A stretch of 64,000 nt of DNA, taken from positions 10,168,001 to 10,232,000 of the forward strand of contig CP018627.1 in the NCBI GenBank assembly GCA_002021875.1, in the 5' to 3' direction. Both the position numbers and the translations under genes were made by a program. Positions 53,278-62,580 of this stretch are shown here, piece after piece. The notes beneath the pieces are model-generated. The model did not search any database and was not told where the DNA came from. It saw nothing but the letters and a program-made list of their open reading frames with translations. The DNA is from Streptomyces hygroscopicus (GTDB lineage: Bacteria > Actinomycetota > Actinomycetes > Streptomycetales > Streptomycetaceae). Within the stretch, counting starts at the first letter, position 1, and every line of letters starts with the position of its first letter.

Positions 53278-53299
53278 GACAGGGCCATGGGAGCCATGT

Positions 53300-54232
53300 A
53301 TGGAGTGGTTGGTCTCGCTGGTTGGCGTCGGGCTGGTCATGGCTGCTCTGCGAGACCTGTTCCACACCCTCTGGCACCCCACCCGCCATGGCGGTCTGAG
53401 CCGCCTCGTCATGACGGCCCTGTGGAGACTGGCGCGGCATGTCCGGGCACGCAGGCGTGTGGTTGGGCTCGTCGGGCCGCTCGCCATGGTGACGGTGATT
53501 GGCATGTGGGCCGTCATCATCATCCTGGGATGGGCCATCGTCTATTGGCCTTACATGCCAGAGGCATTCACCTTCACGCCTGGTTCCAAGGCGGCGCAGC
53601 AGTCGGCGCTGCTCGACTCCGTGTACCTGTCGCTTGTCACGATCGCTACTCTGGGGCTGGGGGACGTCGTGTCCACCGAAGGCTGGCTTCGACTGGTTTC
53701 GCCGTTGGAAGCGCTCATCGGCTTCGTTCTCCTGACCGCCACGGTCTCCTGGATGCTCGAGATCTACCCGGCGCTGACTCGCAGGAGGGTCCTGGCCATC
53801 CGGCTGGCGCTACTGCGTGGCTCGAACCCGACGGCCGGGCAGCTCGACTGCGCTGTGGGGGCTCTGCTGCTGGAGAGTCTGGCCACTGACATCGTGCGCG
53901 TCCGCATCGACTTCACCCAGTACGCCGAGGCCTACTACTTCCATGATGGGGAGGACCACGCGTCTCTCGCGGCCATGGTGGGCTATGCCGCTGCCCTCGC
54001 TGAGCGCGGGCAGGCAGCTCGGCGTCCGGACGCGTCTCTGGCCGGTGACCTGCTCGCTCGTGCGCTGGAAGACCTCGCGACTACCCTTGACCAGCGTTTT
54101 CTCCATACGGGGGGCACACCGACGGAGGTTTTCGCCGCCTACGCCGCTGACCACGGCCGCTGCCGCCGTCCTGATGACTCTGCCCAGGCGGCCTCCTCGG
54201 TGCCGCCTGGCGCGGATGGTCCACAAGGATGA
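53300..54232 (+). CDS. Potassium-channel-like membrane protein
   Basis: A 310-residue protein with an N-terminal helix (about 3-20), a basic segment (RHVRARRRVVG), a second helix (55-82), a pore region YLSLVTIATLGLGDVV near 115-130 and a third helix (about 140-160). TLGLGD replaces the canonical selectivity filter TVGYGD. The C-terminal 145 residues are soluble and helical, with no RCK/TrkA signature. GGGAG lies 7 nt before the ATG. It sits between the universal stress protein and the hydrogenase operon; role in that context unknown. Confidence 0.82.
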   Translation: MEWLVSLVGVGLVMAALRDLFHTLWHPTRHGGLSRLVMTALWRLARHVRARRRVVGLVGPLAMVTVIGMWAVIIILGWAIVYWPYMPEAFTFTPGSKAAQQSALLDSVYLSLVTIATLGLGDVVSTEGWLRLVSPLEALIGFVLLTATVSWMLEIYPALTRRRVLAIRLALLRGSNPTAGQLDCAVGALLLESLATDIVRVRIDFTQYAEAYYFHDGEDHASLAAMVGYAAALAERGQAARRPDASLAGDLLARALEDLATTLDQRFLHTGGTPTEVFAAYAADHGRCRRPDDSAQAASSVPPGADGPQG

Positions 54233-54622
54233 GCGGAGCGCTCTGGCTTCCGCCCGTCGTCGTGAGGGACTCCCTCGGTCTGTCGTTCATCGGCTCGGCT
54301 CCTCGGCGTCAGCACCTTGAGAAGTGGGTCCGGCCTTGCACGGCGGCGGGATGAGCCGCGTCTCGGCCTGAGCCTCCTTCAGCGCGACTGGCAGCGGCTC
54401 CAGCTCAGCCGCGAGTTCCGCTGTGCGATCCGCGGGTACGTCCCCGGACCGGAGAGGTACCCGCTGCCCGGCAGCGATGTCCGGCCCGCATACGCCCGCA
54501 CAGCGGTGCGGGTGTGCGCATTCGGTCGACCACCCCCGTGTCGGGGCCGGAATTCCCACCCTCACGACCGGATGTGTGCACAGAGTGGGCCCAGTGCCAG
54601 GCCGATGACCGGGGTGAGCTGT
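54233..54622. other. Upstream region of the hydrogenase operon
   Basis: About 390 bp without a credible gene. An open frame in the hydB reading frame extends back to 54317, but its residues are not hydrogenase-like. The operon promoter must lie here. I see GAGGGACTCCCTC near 54280 and GGAATTCC near 54550 as short palindromes, but no confident box. Confidence 0.5.
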
Positions 54623-55777
54623 GTGAGCACGGAGACTCTTCCTCCGGCCGAGGGATCCATCATCGGCAAGGCTGGTCTGGCCGCCCTGGTCGATGTTCTG
54701 CGGGTGCGCGGATACACGGTGGTCGGCCCCACGGTGCGGGACGGTGCCATCGTCCTGGAGGAGCTGGAATCCGCGGCTCAGCTGCCGTACGGATGGGGCG
54801 TCGATCTGGAAGCTGGACAGTACCGGCTGCGGTCGCGTACGGATGGTGCGGCCTTCGCCAATGCGGCCGGTCCGCAGTCGTGGAAGACGTTTCTGCACCC
54901 CGCTAGAGTCCGCCAGTGGACGGCCGAACGAGCGGGTGGAGAGCTGGTCATCGAGCCGGACGTCACCCCGCCTCCCCGCTTCGCGTTCCTCGGTGTCCGC
55001 TCCTGCGATCTGCGGGCCATCGCCGTCCAGGACCGGGTGCTCACCGCCGGGCCGCACTCCGACCCGGTCTATCGGGGCAGGAGGTCCGGGGCGTTTCTGG
55101 TGGCGGTGGAGTGTACGGAGCCCGGTGGGACCTGCTTCTGTGTCTCAATGGGCACGGGCCCGGCCGCCGGGCCCGGGTACGACCTGGTGCTGACCGAGCT
55201 GGTCGACGACGAGGGGCACCGGTTCTGGATCCGCAGTGGCAGCTCCGAGGGGGCCGAGATCCTGGCGGAGCTGCCGGGCGGACCGGTTTCCGAGGCCGTC
55301 TGCCGGGCCGCCGCGGGCGCCGTCGCGTCCGCCGCCGACCGGATGGGCCGCACGATGCCGGACACCGACCTGCAGCGGCTGATGGCGGAGACGCTGGAAG
55401 CGCCCCGTTGGGACGATGTCGCCTCTCGGTGCCTGACCTGCGGCAACTGCACCATGGTGTGTCCGACCTGCTTCTGTACCACCACCGAGGATGTCACCGA
55501 CCTGACGGGGGACCACGCCGAGCGCTGGCGGGTCTGGGACGTCTGCTTCGACCTGGACTTCTCCTATCTGCCGGGCGGACCCGTACGCGCCTCGCCGCGC
55601 AGCCGCTACCGGCAGTGGCTCACCCACAAACTGGGCACCTGGTACGACCAGTTCGGGTCCTCGGGATGTGTGGGCTGCGGGCGGTGCATCGTCTGGTGTC
55701 CGGTCGCCATCGACATCACCGAGGAGGCCGCGGCCCTGCACGACTGGACCCGGCGTGCTGAGGACGAGCCACGATGA
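54623..55777 (+). CDS. hydB: [NiFe]-hydrogenase beta subunit (iron-sulfur, sulfhydrogenase HydB type)
   Basis: A 384-residue electron-transfer subunit of group 3b NAD(P)-linked hydrogenases. Two ferredoxin-type [4Fe-4S] motifs are visible in the last third: CLTCGNCTMVCPTCFC and CVGCGRCIVWCP. Upstream, FLGVRSCDLRAIAVQDRV and CTEPGGTCFCVSMG carry further family cysteines. The GTG at 54623 follows GGGGTGAG; an ATG at 54605 would add six residues. It passes electrons between HydD and the flavoprotein HydG. It overlaps the cNMP-fold gene by 4 nt. Confidence 0.88.
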   Translation: MSTETLPPAEGSIIGKAGLAALVDVLRVRGYTVVGPTVRDGAIVLEELESAAQLPYGWGVDLEAGQYRLRSRTDGAAFANAAGPQSWKTFLHPARVRQWTAERAGGELVIEPDVTPPPRFAFLGVRSCDLRAIAVQDRVLTAGPHSDPVYRGRRSGAFLVAVECTEPGGTCFCVSMGTGPAAGPGYDLVLTELVDDEGHRFWIRSGSSEGAEILAELPGGPVSEAVCRAAAGAVASAADRMGRTMPDTDLQRLMAETLEAPRWDDVASRCLTCGNCTMVCPTCFCTTTEDVTDLTGDHAERWRVWDVCFDLDFSYLPGGPVRASPRSRYRQWLTHKLGTWYDQFGSSGCVGCGRCIVWCPVAIDITEEAAALHDWTRRAEDEPR

Positions 55778-56229
55778 CCGGGTGGCCACTGCTGCTGGAG
55801 AGCCTTCCGCGGGTCCAGCGCGACAGGCTGTTCACGCTCGCCGACGAGCGGGACTTCTCCGCGGGCAGCACCCTGTTCGACGAGGGCGGCATCGCCGACC
55901 GGTTCTGGCTGATCCGTTCCGGTGAGGTCGCCCTGGATGTGTACGTCCCCGGCCGTCGGGCTCAGGTGGTGGAGACCCTCGGGCCGCGGCAGCAGCTCGG
56001 ATGGTCGTGGATCTTCCCGCCGTACCGCTGGCATCTGGGCGCCCGCGCCTTGGGGGCCGTGCGGACGTGGGAGTTTCCCGCTGCCGAGGTGCGTGAGCTG
56101 TGCATGGCCGATACGGAGCTCGGATACGAGCTGATGCTGCGCTGCGCGGCACTGATCGCAGACCGACTCCAGGCCACCCGGTTGCGGTTGCTCGACCTGT
56201 ACACACCGCATGGAAGCGTCCCGTCGTGA
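55774..56229 (+). CDS. cNMP-binding-fold protein inside the hydrogenase operon
   Basis: A 151-residue stand-alone Crp N-terminal-like beta-roll: FSAGSTLFDEGGIADRFWLI, ALDVYVPGRRAQVVETLGPR, QQLGWSWIFPPYRWHLGARA and a final helix CAALIADRLQATRLRLLDLY. No DNA-binding domain. It is clearly paralogous to the protein at 24875. It overlaps hydB by 4 nt and hydG by 4 nt, so it is made in step with the enzyme, which suggests a subunit, allosteric or assembly role rather than a transcription factor. Confidence 0.9.
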   Translation: MTGWPLLLESLPRVQRDRLFTLADERDFSAGSTLFDEGGIADRFWLIRSGEVALDVYVPGRRAQVVETLGPRQQLGWSWIFPPYRWHLGARALGAVRTWEFPAAEVRELCMADTELGYELMLRCAALIADRLQATRLRLLDLYTPHGSVPS

Positions 56230-57038
56230 CCACCGTGCCCTTGCCGTACCGGGTGACCGCCGTCTCGGAGGAGACCGCGGACTGCGTGTCGCTCGAGGTG
56301 ACACCGGTGGGACGGGCGCTGCCGGAGTTTTCGCCAGGCCGGTTCGCCATGGTGTACGCCTTCGGCGTCGGTGAGGTGCCGATCTCGGTCAGTGCGATCC
56401 GTGACGGCCACCGTCTGGTGCACACCGTGCGCGCGATCGGGGCGGTCACCGGCGCGCTGTGCCGGCTCAGGGCGGGGGACGCGGTCGGCCTGCGGGGCCC
56501 CTACGGCATCGGCTGGGACCTCGACGCAGCGGCCGGATCCGACGTCCTGGTGGTCGCCGGCGGCATCGGGCTCGCCCCGCTGCGCCCGGTGGTGCGCCAT
56601 GTGCTCAACCACCCCGGCCACTACGGCCGCCTTCACGTGCTGATCGGGGCCCGCACCCCTGCGGATCTGCTCTTCGGCGGGGAACTGGAGCACTGGCGGC
56701 GCGCCTCGGCACAGGTGGAGGTGACCGTCGACCGGCCCGGCCCGGGCTGGTGTGGCAGCGTGGGCGTGGTCACCACTCTGCTGGACCGCGCCGACTGGCG
56801 CCCGGCTCGGACCACCGCGCTGATCTGCGGTCCCGAGGTGATGATCCGGCACACGGCCCGGGCGCTGCTCGCCCGCGGCCTGCCCGCGCATCGGCTCCAG
56901 GTGTCGTTGGAGCGGAACATGCGCTGCGGTACCGGCCACTGCGGGCACTGCCAGCTCGGGCCGCTCCTGCTGTGCCGGGACGGCCCGGTGGTCGGCTACG
57001 ACCGTACCCGGTCCCTGCTCGCCGTGAGGGAGCTGTGA
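56226..57038 (+). CDS. hydG: [NiFe]-hydrogenase gamma subunit, FAD/NAD(P)-binding (HydG type)
   Basis: A 270-residue ferredoxin-NADP-reductase-fold diaphorase subunit. The FAD domain has [20 protein letters not shown] and [14 protein letters not shown]. The NAD(P) site is [19 protein letters not shown]. The C-terminal [14 protein letters not shown] and LLLCRDGPV give four cysteines for a [2Fe-2S] cluster, as in dihydroorotate dehydrogenase PyrK and HydG. It starts with a GTGA overlap on the previous stop. It exchanges hydride with NAD(P)H, linking H2 chemistry to the nicotinamide pool. Confidence 0.9.
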   Translation: MTTVPLPYRVTAVSEETADCVSLEVTPVGRALPEFSPGRFAMVYAFGVGEVPISVSAIRDGHRLVHTVRAIGAVTGALCRLRAGDAVGLRGPYGIGWDLDAAAGSDVLVVAGGIGLAPLRPVVRHVLNHPGHYGRLHVLIGARTPADLLFGGELEHWRRASAQVEVTVDRPGPGWCGSVGVVTTLLDRADWRPARTTALICGPEVMIRHTARALLARGLPAHRLQVSLERNMRCGTGHCGHCQLGPLLLCRDGPVVGYDRTRSLLAVREL

Positions 57039-57039
57039 G

Positions 57040-57882
57040 ATGGACTCCGACGTCCGCCCCTCCCTCGCCGTGTGGACGTTCGCCTCATGCGACGGCTGCC
57101 AGCTGACCCTGCTCGACTGCGAGGACGAGCTGCTGCCGCTCACCGGCCGGCTGCGCATCGCACACTTTCTGGAGATGTCCACTGCTGAGGACTCACAGGA
57201 GCCGGCCACTCTGGCGGGGACCGGACCGTACGACCTCTCCCTGGTCGAGGGATCCGTCACCACCGCCGAGGACGTCCAGCGCATCCACCACATCCGGCGG
57301 ATCTCCCGCCGCCTGGTCACCATCGGGGCCTGTGCCACCGCGGGCGGCGTCCAGGCGCTGCGCAACTTCGCGGACGTCGAGGCGTTCCGCGCCGCGGTCT
57401 ACGCCAGCCCGGAGTACATCGCGACCCTGGACACCTCCACCCCGATCTCGACGCATGTACCGGTCGACTTCGAGCTGCGTGGGTGCCCGATCGACCGCGG
57501 CCAGCTGCTGGAGGTGATCACGGCGTTTCTGGCCGGGCGCAGGCCGAACATCTCCGGTCACAGCGTCTGCTTCGAGTGCAAGCGGCGCGGCACGACCTGT
57601 ATCACCGTCGCGCACGGCACTCCCTGCCTGGGGCCGGTCACCCACGCCGGGTGCGGTGCCCTCTGTCCCGCCTACGGGCGTGGCTGTTACGGCTGCTTCG
57701 GGCCGGTCGCGCAGCCCAACCTGGAATCCATGGTGAGCCAGCTGCGGCATGACGGCATGTCCGAGCGGGATGTCCTACGCGTCTTCCGCACCTTCAACGC
57801 GGCCTCGCCCGAATACGCCCCCGTACCCGGGCTCGCCGCCCAGGGGTCCACCGAGCCCCCGGCGGAGGAAGAGCCCCGATGA
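57040..57882 (+). CDS. hydD: [NiFe]-hydrogenase small subunit (HydD type)
   Basis: A 280-residue small subunit without a Tat signal, so the enzyme is cytoplasmic. The proximal cluster begins with [14 protein letters not shown] and continues with GACATAGG and [15 protein letters not shown]. Additional cysteines at [29 protein letters not shown] and [10 protein letters not shown] can hold two more clusters, as in group 3b enzymes. One base separates it from hydG and it overlaps hydA by 4 nt. Confidence 0.93.
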   Translation: MDSDVRPSLAVWTFASCDGCQLTLLDCEDELLPLTGRLRIAHFLEMSTAEDSQEPATLAGTGPYDLSLVEGSVTTAEDVQRIHHIRRISRRLVTIGACATAGGVQALRNFADVEAFRAAVYASPEYIATLDTSTPISTHVPVDFELRGCPIDRGQLLEVITAFLAGRRPNISGHSVCFECKRRGTTCITVAHGTPCLGPVTHAGCGALCPAYGRGCYGCFGPVAQPNLESMVSQLRHDGMSERDVLRVFRTFNAASPEYAPVPGLAAQGSTEPPAEEEPR

Positions 57883-59234
57883 GCCACCGCGGATCCCGCG
57901 TCCTGCGCCTGGACGCACTCGCCCGGGTGGAGGGCGAGGCCGGCCTCCATCTGACCGTGCACGACGGGACGGTGGCCGAGGCGCGGCTGCGGATCTACGA
58001 GCCACCCCGCTTCTTCGAGGCGTTCCTCGTCGGGCGCGGGCACGGCGAGCCACCCGACATCACCTCACGGATCTGCGGAATCTGCCCGGTCGCGTACCAG
58101 ATGACCGCATGCCAGGCCGTTGAGCGGGCCTGCGGGGTGACAGTCGGCGGACCGCTCGCGGAACTGCGGCGGCTGCTCTACTACGGCGAATGGATCGAGA
58201 GCCAGTCCCTGCACATCCATCTGCTGCACGCCCCCGACTTCTTCGGCCACCCCAGCGCGGTCGAACTCGCCCGCGACCAACGCGGGGCCGTGGAACGCGG
58301 CCTGCGGATCAAACAGGCGGGCAACGCCATCATGGAACAACTCGGCGGCCGTGCCATCCACCCGATCAACGTCCGCATCGGCGGCTTCTACCGCGCACCC
58401 GCTCCGGCGGAACTCGTCCCGCTGGCAGAGCGGCTGCGCCGGGCCCATGACGACGCGCTGGAGACCGTGCGCTGGGTGTCCGGCTTCGACTTCCCAGATG
58501 CCGCCTACGACGGCCCGCTGCTGGCGATGCGGGACCCCGGCCGGTACGCCATCGACTCCGGAACTCCCGCCGTCATGGCCGCGGGGGCGGGCTCAAACGG
58601 CGCCACCTCCGTAGGAGCGCTTCCGGTGGAGGAGTTCGAGCACCACGTGGTGGAACGGCAGGTCCCCCACTCGACCGCCCTGGTGTCCGAGCTGGACGGC
58701 CACCACTACCTGACCGGCTCACTGGCCCGGTACGCGATCAGCGGACAGTGGCTCCACCCTTCGGCCCTCGAAGCCGCGCGGGAGGCGGGGCTCGGCGATC
58801 CGGCCACCGGGGCGGTGTGCCGCAATCCGTTCCGGAGCATCATCGTCCGCGCCGTCGAGGTGGCCCACGCCGTGGCCGAGGCACTGCGGATCATCGACGC
58901 CTACGAGCCGCCCTCCCGGCCGTACGTCGAAGTGCCACCGCGCTCGGCGACCGGTTGCGCGGCCACCGAGGCGCCGCGCGGGCTGCTCTACCACCGCTAC
59001 GCCATGGACGCGGACGGCACCCTCACCCTCGCCCGTATCGTGCCACCCACCGCGCAGAACCAGGCCGCCATCGAGGACGACCTCCGCCGCCAGGTGCAGT
59101 CCCGCCTGGACGGGCCGGGCGAGCCGGCCGACGACGAGGAGCTGACCGCGCTGTGCGAGCGGGCCGTTCGCAACCATGACCCGTGCATCTCCTGTTCGGC
59201 GCACTTCCTGGACCTGACGGTGGAGCGCGGATGA
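57879..59234 (+). CDS. hydA: [NiFe]-hydrogenase large subunit (HydA type, group 3b-like)
   Basis: A 451-residue catalytic subunit. The L1 motif [20 protein letters not shown] and L2 motif [10 protein letters not shown] supply the four Ni-ligand cysteines. Only FLDLTVERG follows the L2 His, a short tail of the kind removed by a dedicated endopeptidase, which is the next gene. The order hydB-hydG-hydD-hydA is that of archaeal sulfhydrogenases and mycobacterial Hyh, supporting group 3b. The enzyme would couple NAD(P)H oxidation to proton reduction, or the reverse, in the cytoplasm. Confidence 0.94.
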   Translation: MSHRGSRVLRLDALARVEGEAGLHLTVHDGTVAEARLRIYEPPRFFEAFLVGRGHGEPPDITSRICGICPVAYQMTACQAVERACGVTVGGPLAELRRLLYYGEWIESQSLHIHLLHAPDFFGHPSAVELARDQRGAVERGLRIKQAGNAIMEQLGGRAIHPINVRIGGFYRAPAPAELVPLAERLRRAHDDALETVRWVSGFDFPDAAYDGPLLAMRDPGRYAIDSGTPAVMAAGAGSNGATSVGALPVEEFEHHVVERQVPHSTALVSELDGHHYLTGSLARYAISGQWLHPSALEAAREAGLGDPATGAVCRNPFRSIIVRAVEVAHAVAEALRIIDAYEPPSRPYVEVPPRSATGCAATEAPRGLLYHRYAMDADGTLTLARIVPPTAQNQAAIEDDLRRQVQSRLDGPGEPADDEELTALCERAVRNHDPCISCSAHFLDLTVERG

Positions 59235-59743
59235 CGGGCCGGGTGGTGGTCATCGGCGTGGGCAATCCGTTCCGCCGGGACGACGGAGCCGGCCCGGCCG
59301 TCATCGAGGCACTGCGCGCCAACCCGCCGGAGGACACGCTGCTGCTCGACAGCGACGGCGAGCCCGGGAGGATGCTCGGCCTCTGGCACCGTCAGGACGC
59401 CGTCGTCGTGGTCGAGGTGGTGCACGCGCATCCCGGGCAGCCGGGGCGGCTGCACACCCTGACGGCAGAGCAGGCCGCGCGTTCGGCGGCGCGCCCGGCC
59501 AGTACGCACGCCCTGGGCCTCGGTGAGACATTCGCCCTGGCCGCGGCGCTCGACCGGATGCCCCGGGAGCTCACGGTGCACGCCGTCGAAGGGGCCGATT
59601 TCAGCCTCGGGCGCGGGCTCAGCCCGCCGGTGGCCGACGCGCTCCCCGCATTGCTCCGCCACGTGGCCAGGGCCATCGCCGACGCTCACGACCGCCTTCG
59701 GCACACAGCCGATCAACTGATGGGACATCAGGAGACCGCATAG
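59231..59743 (+). CDS. Hydrogenase maturation endopeptidase (HyaD/HycI family)
   Basis: A 170-residue protease that would trim the HydA C-terminus after nickel insertion. The N-terminal signature VVIGVGNPFRRDDGAGPAVI includes the conserved Asp of the nickel-sensing site. The ligand His of family members is probably that in STHALGLGETFALA. The ATG overlaps the hydA stop as ATGA. It is the last gene of the structural operon; a 242-bp gap precedes hypF. Confidence 0.9.
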   Translation: MTGRVVVIGVGNPFRRDDGAGPAVIEALRANPPEDTLLLDSDGEPGRMLGLWHRQDAVVVVEVVHAHPGQPGRLHTLTAEQAARSAARPASTHALGLGETFALAAALDRMPRELTVHAVEGADFSLGRGLSPPVADALPALLRHVARAIADAHDRLRHTADQLMGHQETA

Positions 59744-59985
59744 CCGACGGTCTCGGCGGCGTTGCGCCTGGCTTGAGCCGTTCGGGGTGTTGGGGGCGAC
59801 CGCCCGCGCGTGGTTTCCCACGGTGGCCGATCCGGTTCCTAGCATGACCGAGGGTCCGGCCAGGCGGCTTCCGCCCAACGGCCGGGCCCGGGCTCTGCGC
59901 ACAGGCTCACGACCACACCGGATGGAAGTGCCGCCCCCATGGATCAGCCAGCCATCACTCCCCATTCCGCCCCACCGGGGCGGGC

Positions 59986-62262
59986 GTGAGGGCGGTCGAC
60001 CATCAGCGGCCGGTCCGCCGCCTGGTGGCCGTCGGCGGCGTGGTGCAGGGTGTCGGCTTCCGTCCCTTCGTCCATGCCTTGGCCACCGAACTGGGCCTGT
60101 CCGGACGAGTGGCCAACGGACCGGCCGGGGCCCGCATCGAGATCGAGGGCGGCCCCGACGCGGTGGCCGCCTTCTGCCATCGGCTGACGGCGGACGCACC
60201 CCCGCTGGCGGACATCGTCTCGGTGGCCACCTCCGAGATGCCCTCGACCGGCGGCACCGGCTTCGCGATCGTGCCCTCCACGACGGGCCACGGCCGCACC
60301 CTGGTCCCGCCCGACGCCGCCACCTGCGACGCCTGTCTGACGGAGCTTGCCGATCCGGCCGACCGCCGCCACCGGCACCCGTTCATCGCCTGCACCGACT
60401 GCGGCCCGCGCTTCACCATCACCACCGTCATGCCGTACGACCGGGCCATGACCACCATGGCGGCGTTCCCGATGTGCCCGGATTGCGCGGCGGAATACAC
60501 GGACCCGTCCGACCGGAGGTTCCACGCCCAGCCCATCGCCTGCTGGGCCTGCGGGCCACGCTTGAGACTCACCGGCGCCGTACGACGGGAGGACGGGGCC
60601 GCGTTGGCCGAAGCCCGGCGGATGCTGGAGGCCGGGGCGATCCTGGCGGTCAAGGGCATCGGCGGCTATCACCTGGTCTGCGACGCCACCGCTCCGAGGA
60701 CCGTGGGCGAACTGCGACGCCGCAAGGCCCGTGGCGACAAGCCGTTCGCCGTCATGGCACCTGATCCCGACACCGCCGCCCGACTCGGCCACCTCGGCCC
60801 GGCGGAGCGCCGCGTGCTCACGGGGCGGTCCCGTCCCATCGTGCTGTTGCGCCGCCGAACTCCGTCTCCGCTCGCACCGCAGGTGTGCCCGGGGAGCCCG
60901 GACATCGGGGTGATGTTGCCCTACACCCCGTTGCACCGGCTCTTGTTCGGCCTTCCGGGCGATCCACCTGGTCCCGGCGTCTTGGTGGTGACCAGTGGGA
61001 ACATCTCCGGCGAGCCGCTGGTGACCGACGACCGGGAGGCGCTGCGCCGTCTGGACGGGCTGGCCGATGCCTGGCTCTCGCATGACCGGCCCATTGTGGT
61101 CGCCTGTGACGACTCAGTGGTCCGGGTCCGTGCGGACGGTTCGCCGCTGCCGGTCCGCCGCTCGCGCGGCTTCGCCCCGGTGCGCATCCGTCTTCCGGTG
61201 GCCGTCCGTCCGGTTCTCGCGGTCGGTGGGGATCTGAAGAACACCCTGTGCTTGGCAGAAGGCGACTCCGCCTGGTTGTCCGCCCACATCGGGGACATGG
61301 ACAGCCTGGCCGCCCAGCGGGCCTTCGAGCGCGCCGAGGGGCATCTGCGCGCGCTCACCCGCGTCGAGCCGGTCCGCGTCGCGGCTGATCGCCACCCCGG
61401 CTACCGGACCGCGCGATGGGCACGGCGTGACGGACGGCCGCTCACCCTGGTCCAGCACCACCACGCCCACATCGCTTCCGCCATGGTGGAGCACGGACTG
61501 GACGAGCCGGTGCTCGGCATCGCCTTCGACGGCACCGGTTACGGCGACGACGGTGCCGTCTGGGGCGGCGAGGTGCTGCTGGCCGACTACGCGGGCTACC
61601 GCCGCCTGGCACACCTGGCGTACGCACCCCTGCCGGGCGGTGACGCGGCGGTGCGCAAGCCGTATCGGATGGCACTCGCGCATCTGCGCGCGGCCGGTCT
61701 CGCCTGGTCGCCCGACCTGCCGTGCGCGGCCGCCTGTCCACCCGAAGAACTTCGGCTGCTGGACAGCCAGTTGGTGCGCGGTATCGCGTGTGTGCCGACC
61801 TCCAGCATGGGGCGGCTGTTCGATGCCGTGTCCTCGCTGGTCGGCGTCTGCCACCGGGCGGGGTACGAGGCTCAGGCCGCCGTGGAACTGGAAGCCGCGG
61901 CGGTGACCGCCGGCCGGGTACGGGAGGGCTACGCCTTCGAACTCGGTGCGCCCGCGCCGCTGCTGGCGGCGATCGTGGCCGATCTCCGCGCGGGTACGGC
62001 GGTCCCGCTGATCGCAAACCGCTTCCATCTGGCGGTCGCCGGAGCGGTCCGCACGGCCTGCCGGAAGGCACGCCAGAGCACGGGAGTGCGGACGGTCGTC
62101 CTTACCGGCGGGGTGTTCGCCAACGCCCTCCTGGACGAGATGTGCACCGCCGGGCTGGGCGAGGACGGTTTCACCGTCCTCGGGCACACGGTCGTGCCGC
62201 CCGGCGACGGCGGCCTGGCCCTGGGACAGGCGGTCATCGCCGGCCGCGTCGCCGACGACTGA
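59986..62262 (+). CDS. hypF: Carbamoyltransferase HypF
   Basis: A 758-residue maturation factor that makes the cyanide ligand precursor from carbamoyl phosphate. Domains in order: acylphosphatase ([17 protein letters not shown]), two zinc-finger motifs (CDACLTEL with CTDCGPRF, and CPDCAAEY with CWACGPRL), a YrdC-like nucleotide-binding domain ([22 protein letters not shown]) and a Kae1-like carbamoyltransferase ([27 protein letters not shown]). All key features are intact. GTG start after GGGGCGGGC. The preceding gap may hold a separate hyp promoter (TAGCAT near 59841). Confidence 0.96.
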   Translation: MRAVDHQRPVRRLVAVGGVVQGVGFRPFVHALATELGLSGRVANGPAGARIEIEGGPDAVAAFCHRLTADAPPLADIVSVATSEMPSTGGTGFAIVPSTTGHGRTLVPPDAATCDACLTELADPADRRHRHPFIACTDCGPRFTITTVMPYDRAMTTMAAFPMCPDCAAEYTDPSDRRFHAQPIACWACGPRLRLTGAVRREDGAALAEARRMLEAGAILAVKGIGGYHLVCDATAPRTVGELRRRKARGDKPFAVMAPDPDTAARLGHLGPAERRVLTGRSRPIVLLRRRTPSPLAPQVCPGSPDIGVMLPYTPLHRLLFGLPGDPPGPGVLVVTSGNISGEPLVTDDREALRRLDGLADAWLSHDRPIVVACDDSVVRVRADGSPLPVRRSRGFAPVRIRLPVAVRPVLAVGGDLKNTLCLAEGDSAWLSAHIGDMDSLAAQRAFERAEGHLRALTRVEPVRVAADRHPGYRTARWARRDGRPLTLVQHHHAHIASAMVEHGLDEPVLGIAFDGTGYGDDGAVWGGEVLLADYAGYRRLAHLAYAPLPGGDAAVRKPYRMALAHLRAAGLAWSPDLPCAAACPPEELRLLDSQLVRGIACVPTSSMGRLFDAVSSLVGVCHRAGYEAQAAVELEAAAVTAGRVREGYAFELGAPAPLLAAIVADLRAGTAVPLIANRFHLAVAGAVRTACRKARQSTGVRTVVLTGGVFANALLDEMCTAGLGEDGFTVLGHTVVPPGDGGLALGQAVIAGRVADD

Positions 62263-62280
62263 GGAACCGAGGAGGAGCAC

Positions 62281-62580
62281 ATGTGCCTGGCGGTACCCGG
62301 CCGCGTGGTCGGCATCGAGGAACGGGACGGCACGCCGATGGCGCGGGTCGACTTCGGCGGGGTGGTCAAGGACGTCTGCCTCGCCTATCTGCCGGAGATC
62401 CAGGTCGGTGAGTACGCGATCGTCCACGTCGGCTTCGCCATCCAGCGGCTCGACGAGGAATCCGCCCTGGCCACCCTCCGGCTCTTCGAGCGGATCGGGG
62501 CACTGGACGAAGAGTTCGGCGATGCCTGGGAACGTGCGGCGGCCGAGGTGGAAAGGGCGCCCGAGGAGGAGAACCGGTGA
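62281..62580 (+). CDS. hypC: Hydrogenase assembly chaperone HypC
   Basis: A 99-residue HypC/HybG chaperone. It starts [14 protein letters not shown]; the Cys exposed after Met removal binds the Fe(CN)2CO precursor and Hyp[18 protein letters not shown] and [19 protein letters not shown] complete the OB-fold signature. It follows hypF by 18 bp behind GAGGAG, and overlaps hypD by 4 nt. Confidence 0.96.
   Translation: MCLAVPGRVVGIEERDGTPMARVDFGGVVKDVCLAYLPEIQVGEYAIVHVGFAIQRLDEESALATLRLFERIGALDEEFGDAWERAAAEVERAPEEENR

Noticed and set aside
54317..54622. Upstream in-frame extension of hydB
   Set aside because: The residues are unlike hydrogenase beta subunits and have no good start; the region is better read as the operon control region.
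59744..59985. DosR-like box upstream of hypF
   Set aside because: Only half-site-like words (GGCCGAT, GGTTCC) are seen; no symmetrical box could be defined.
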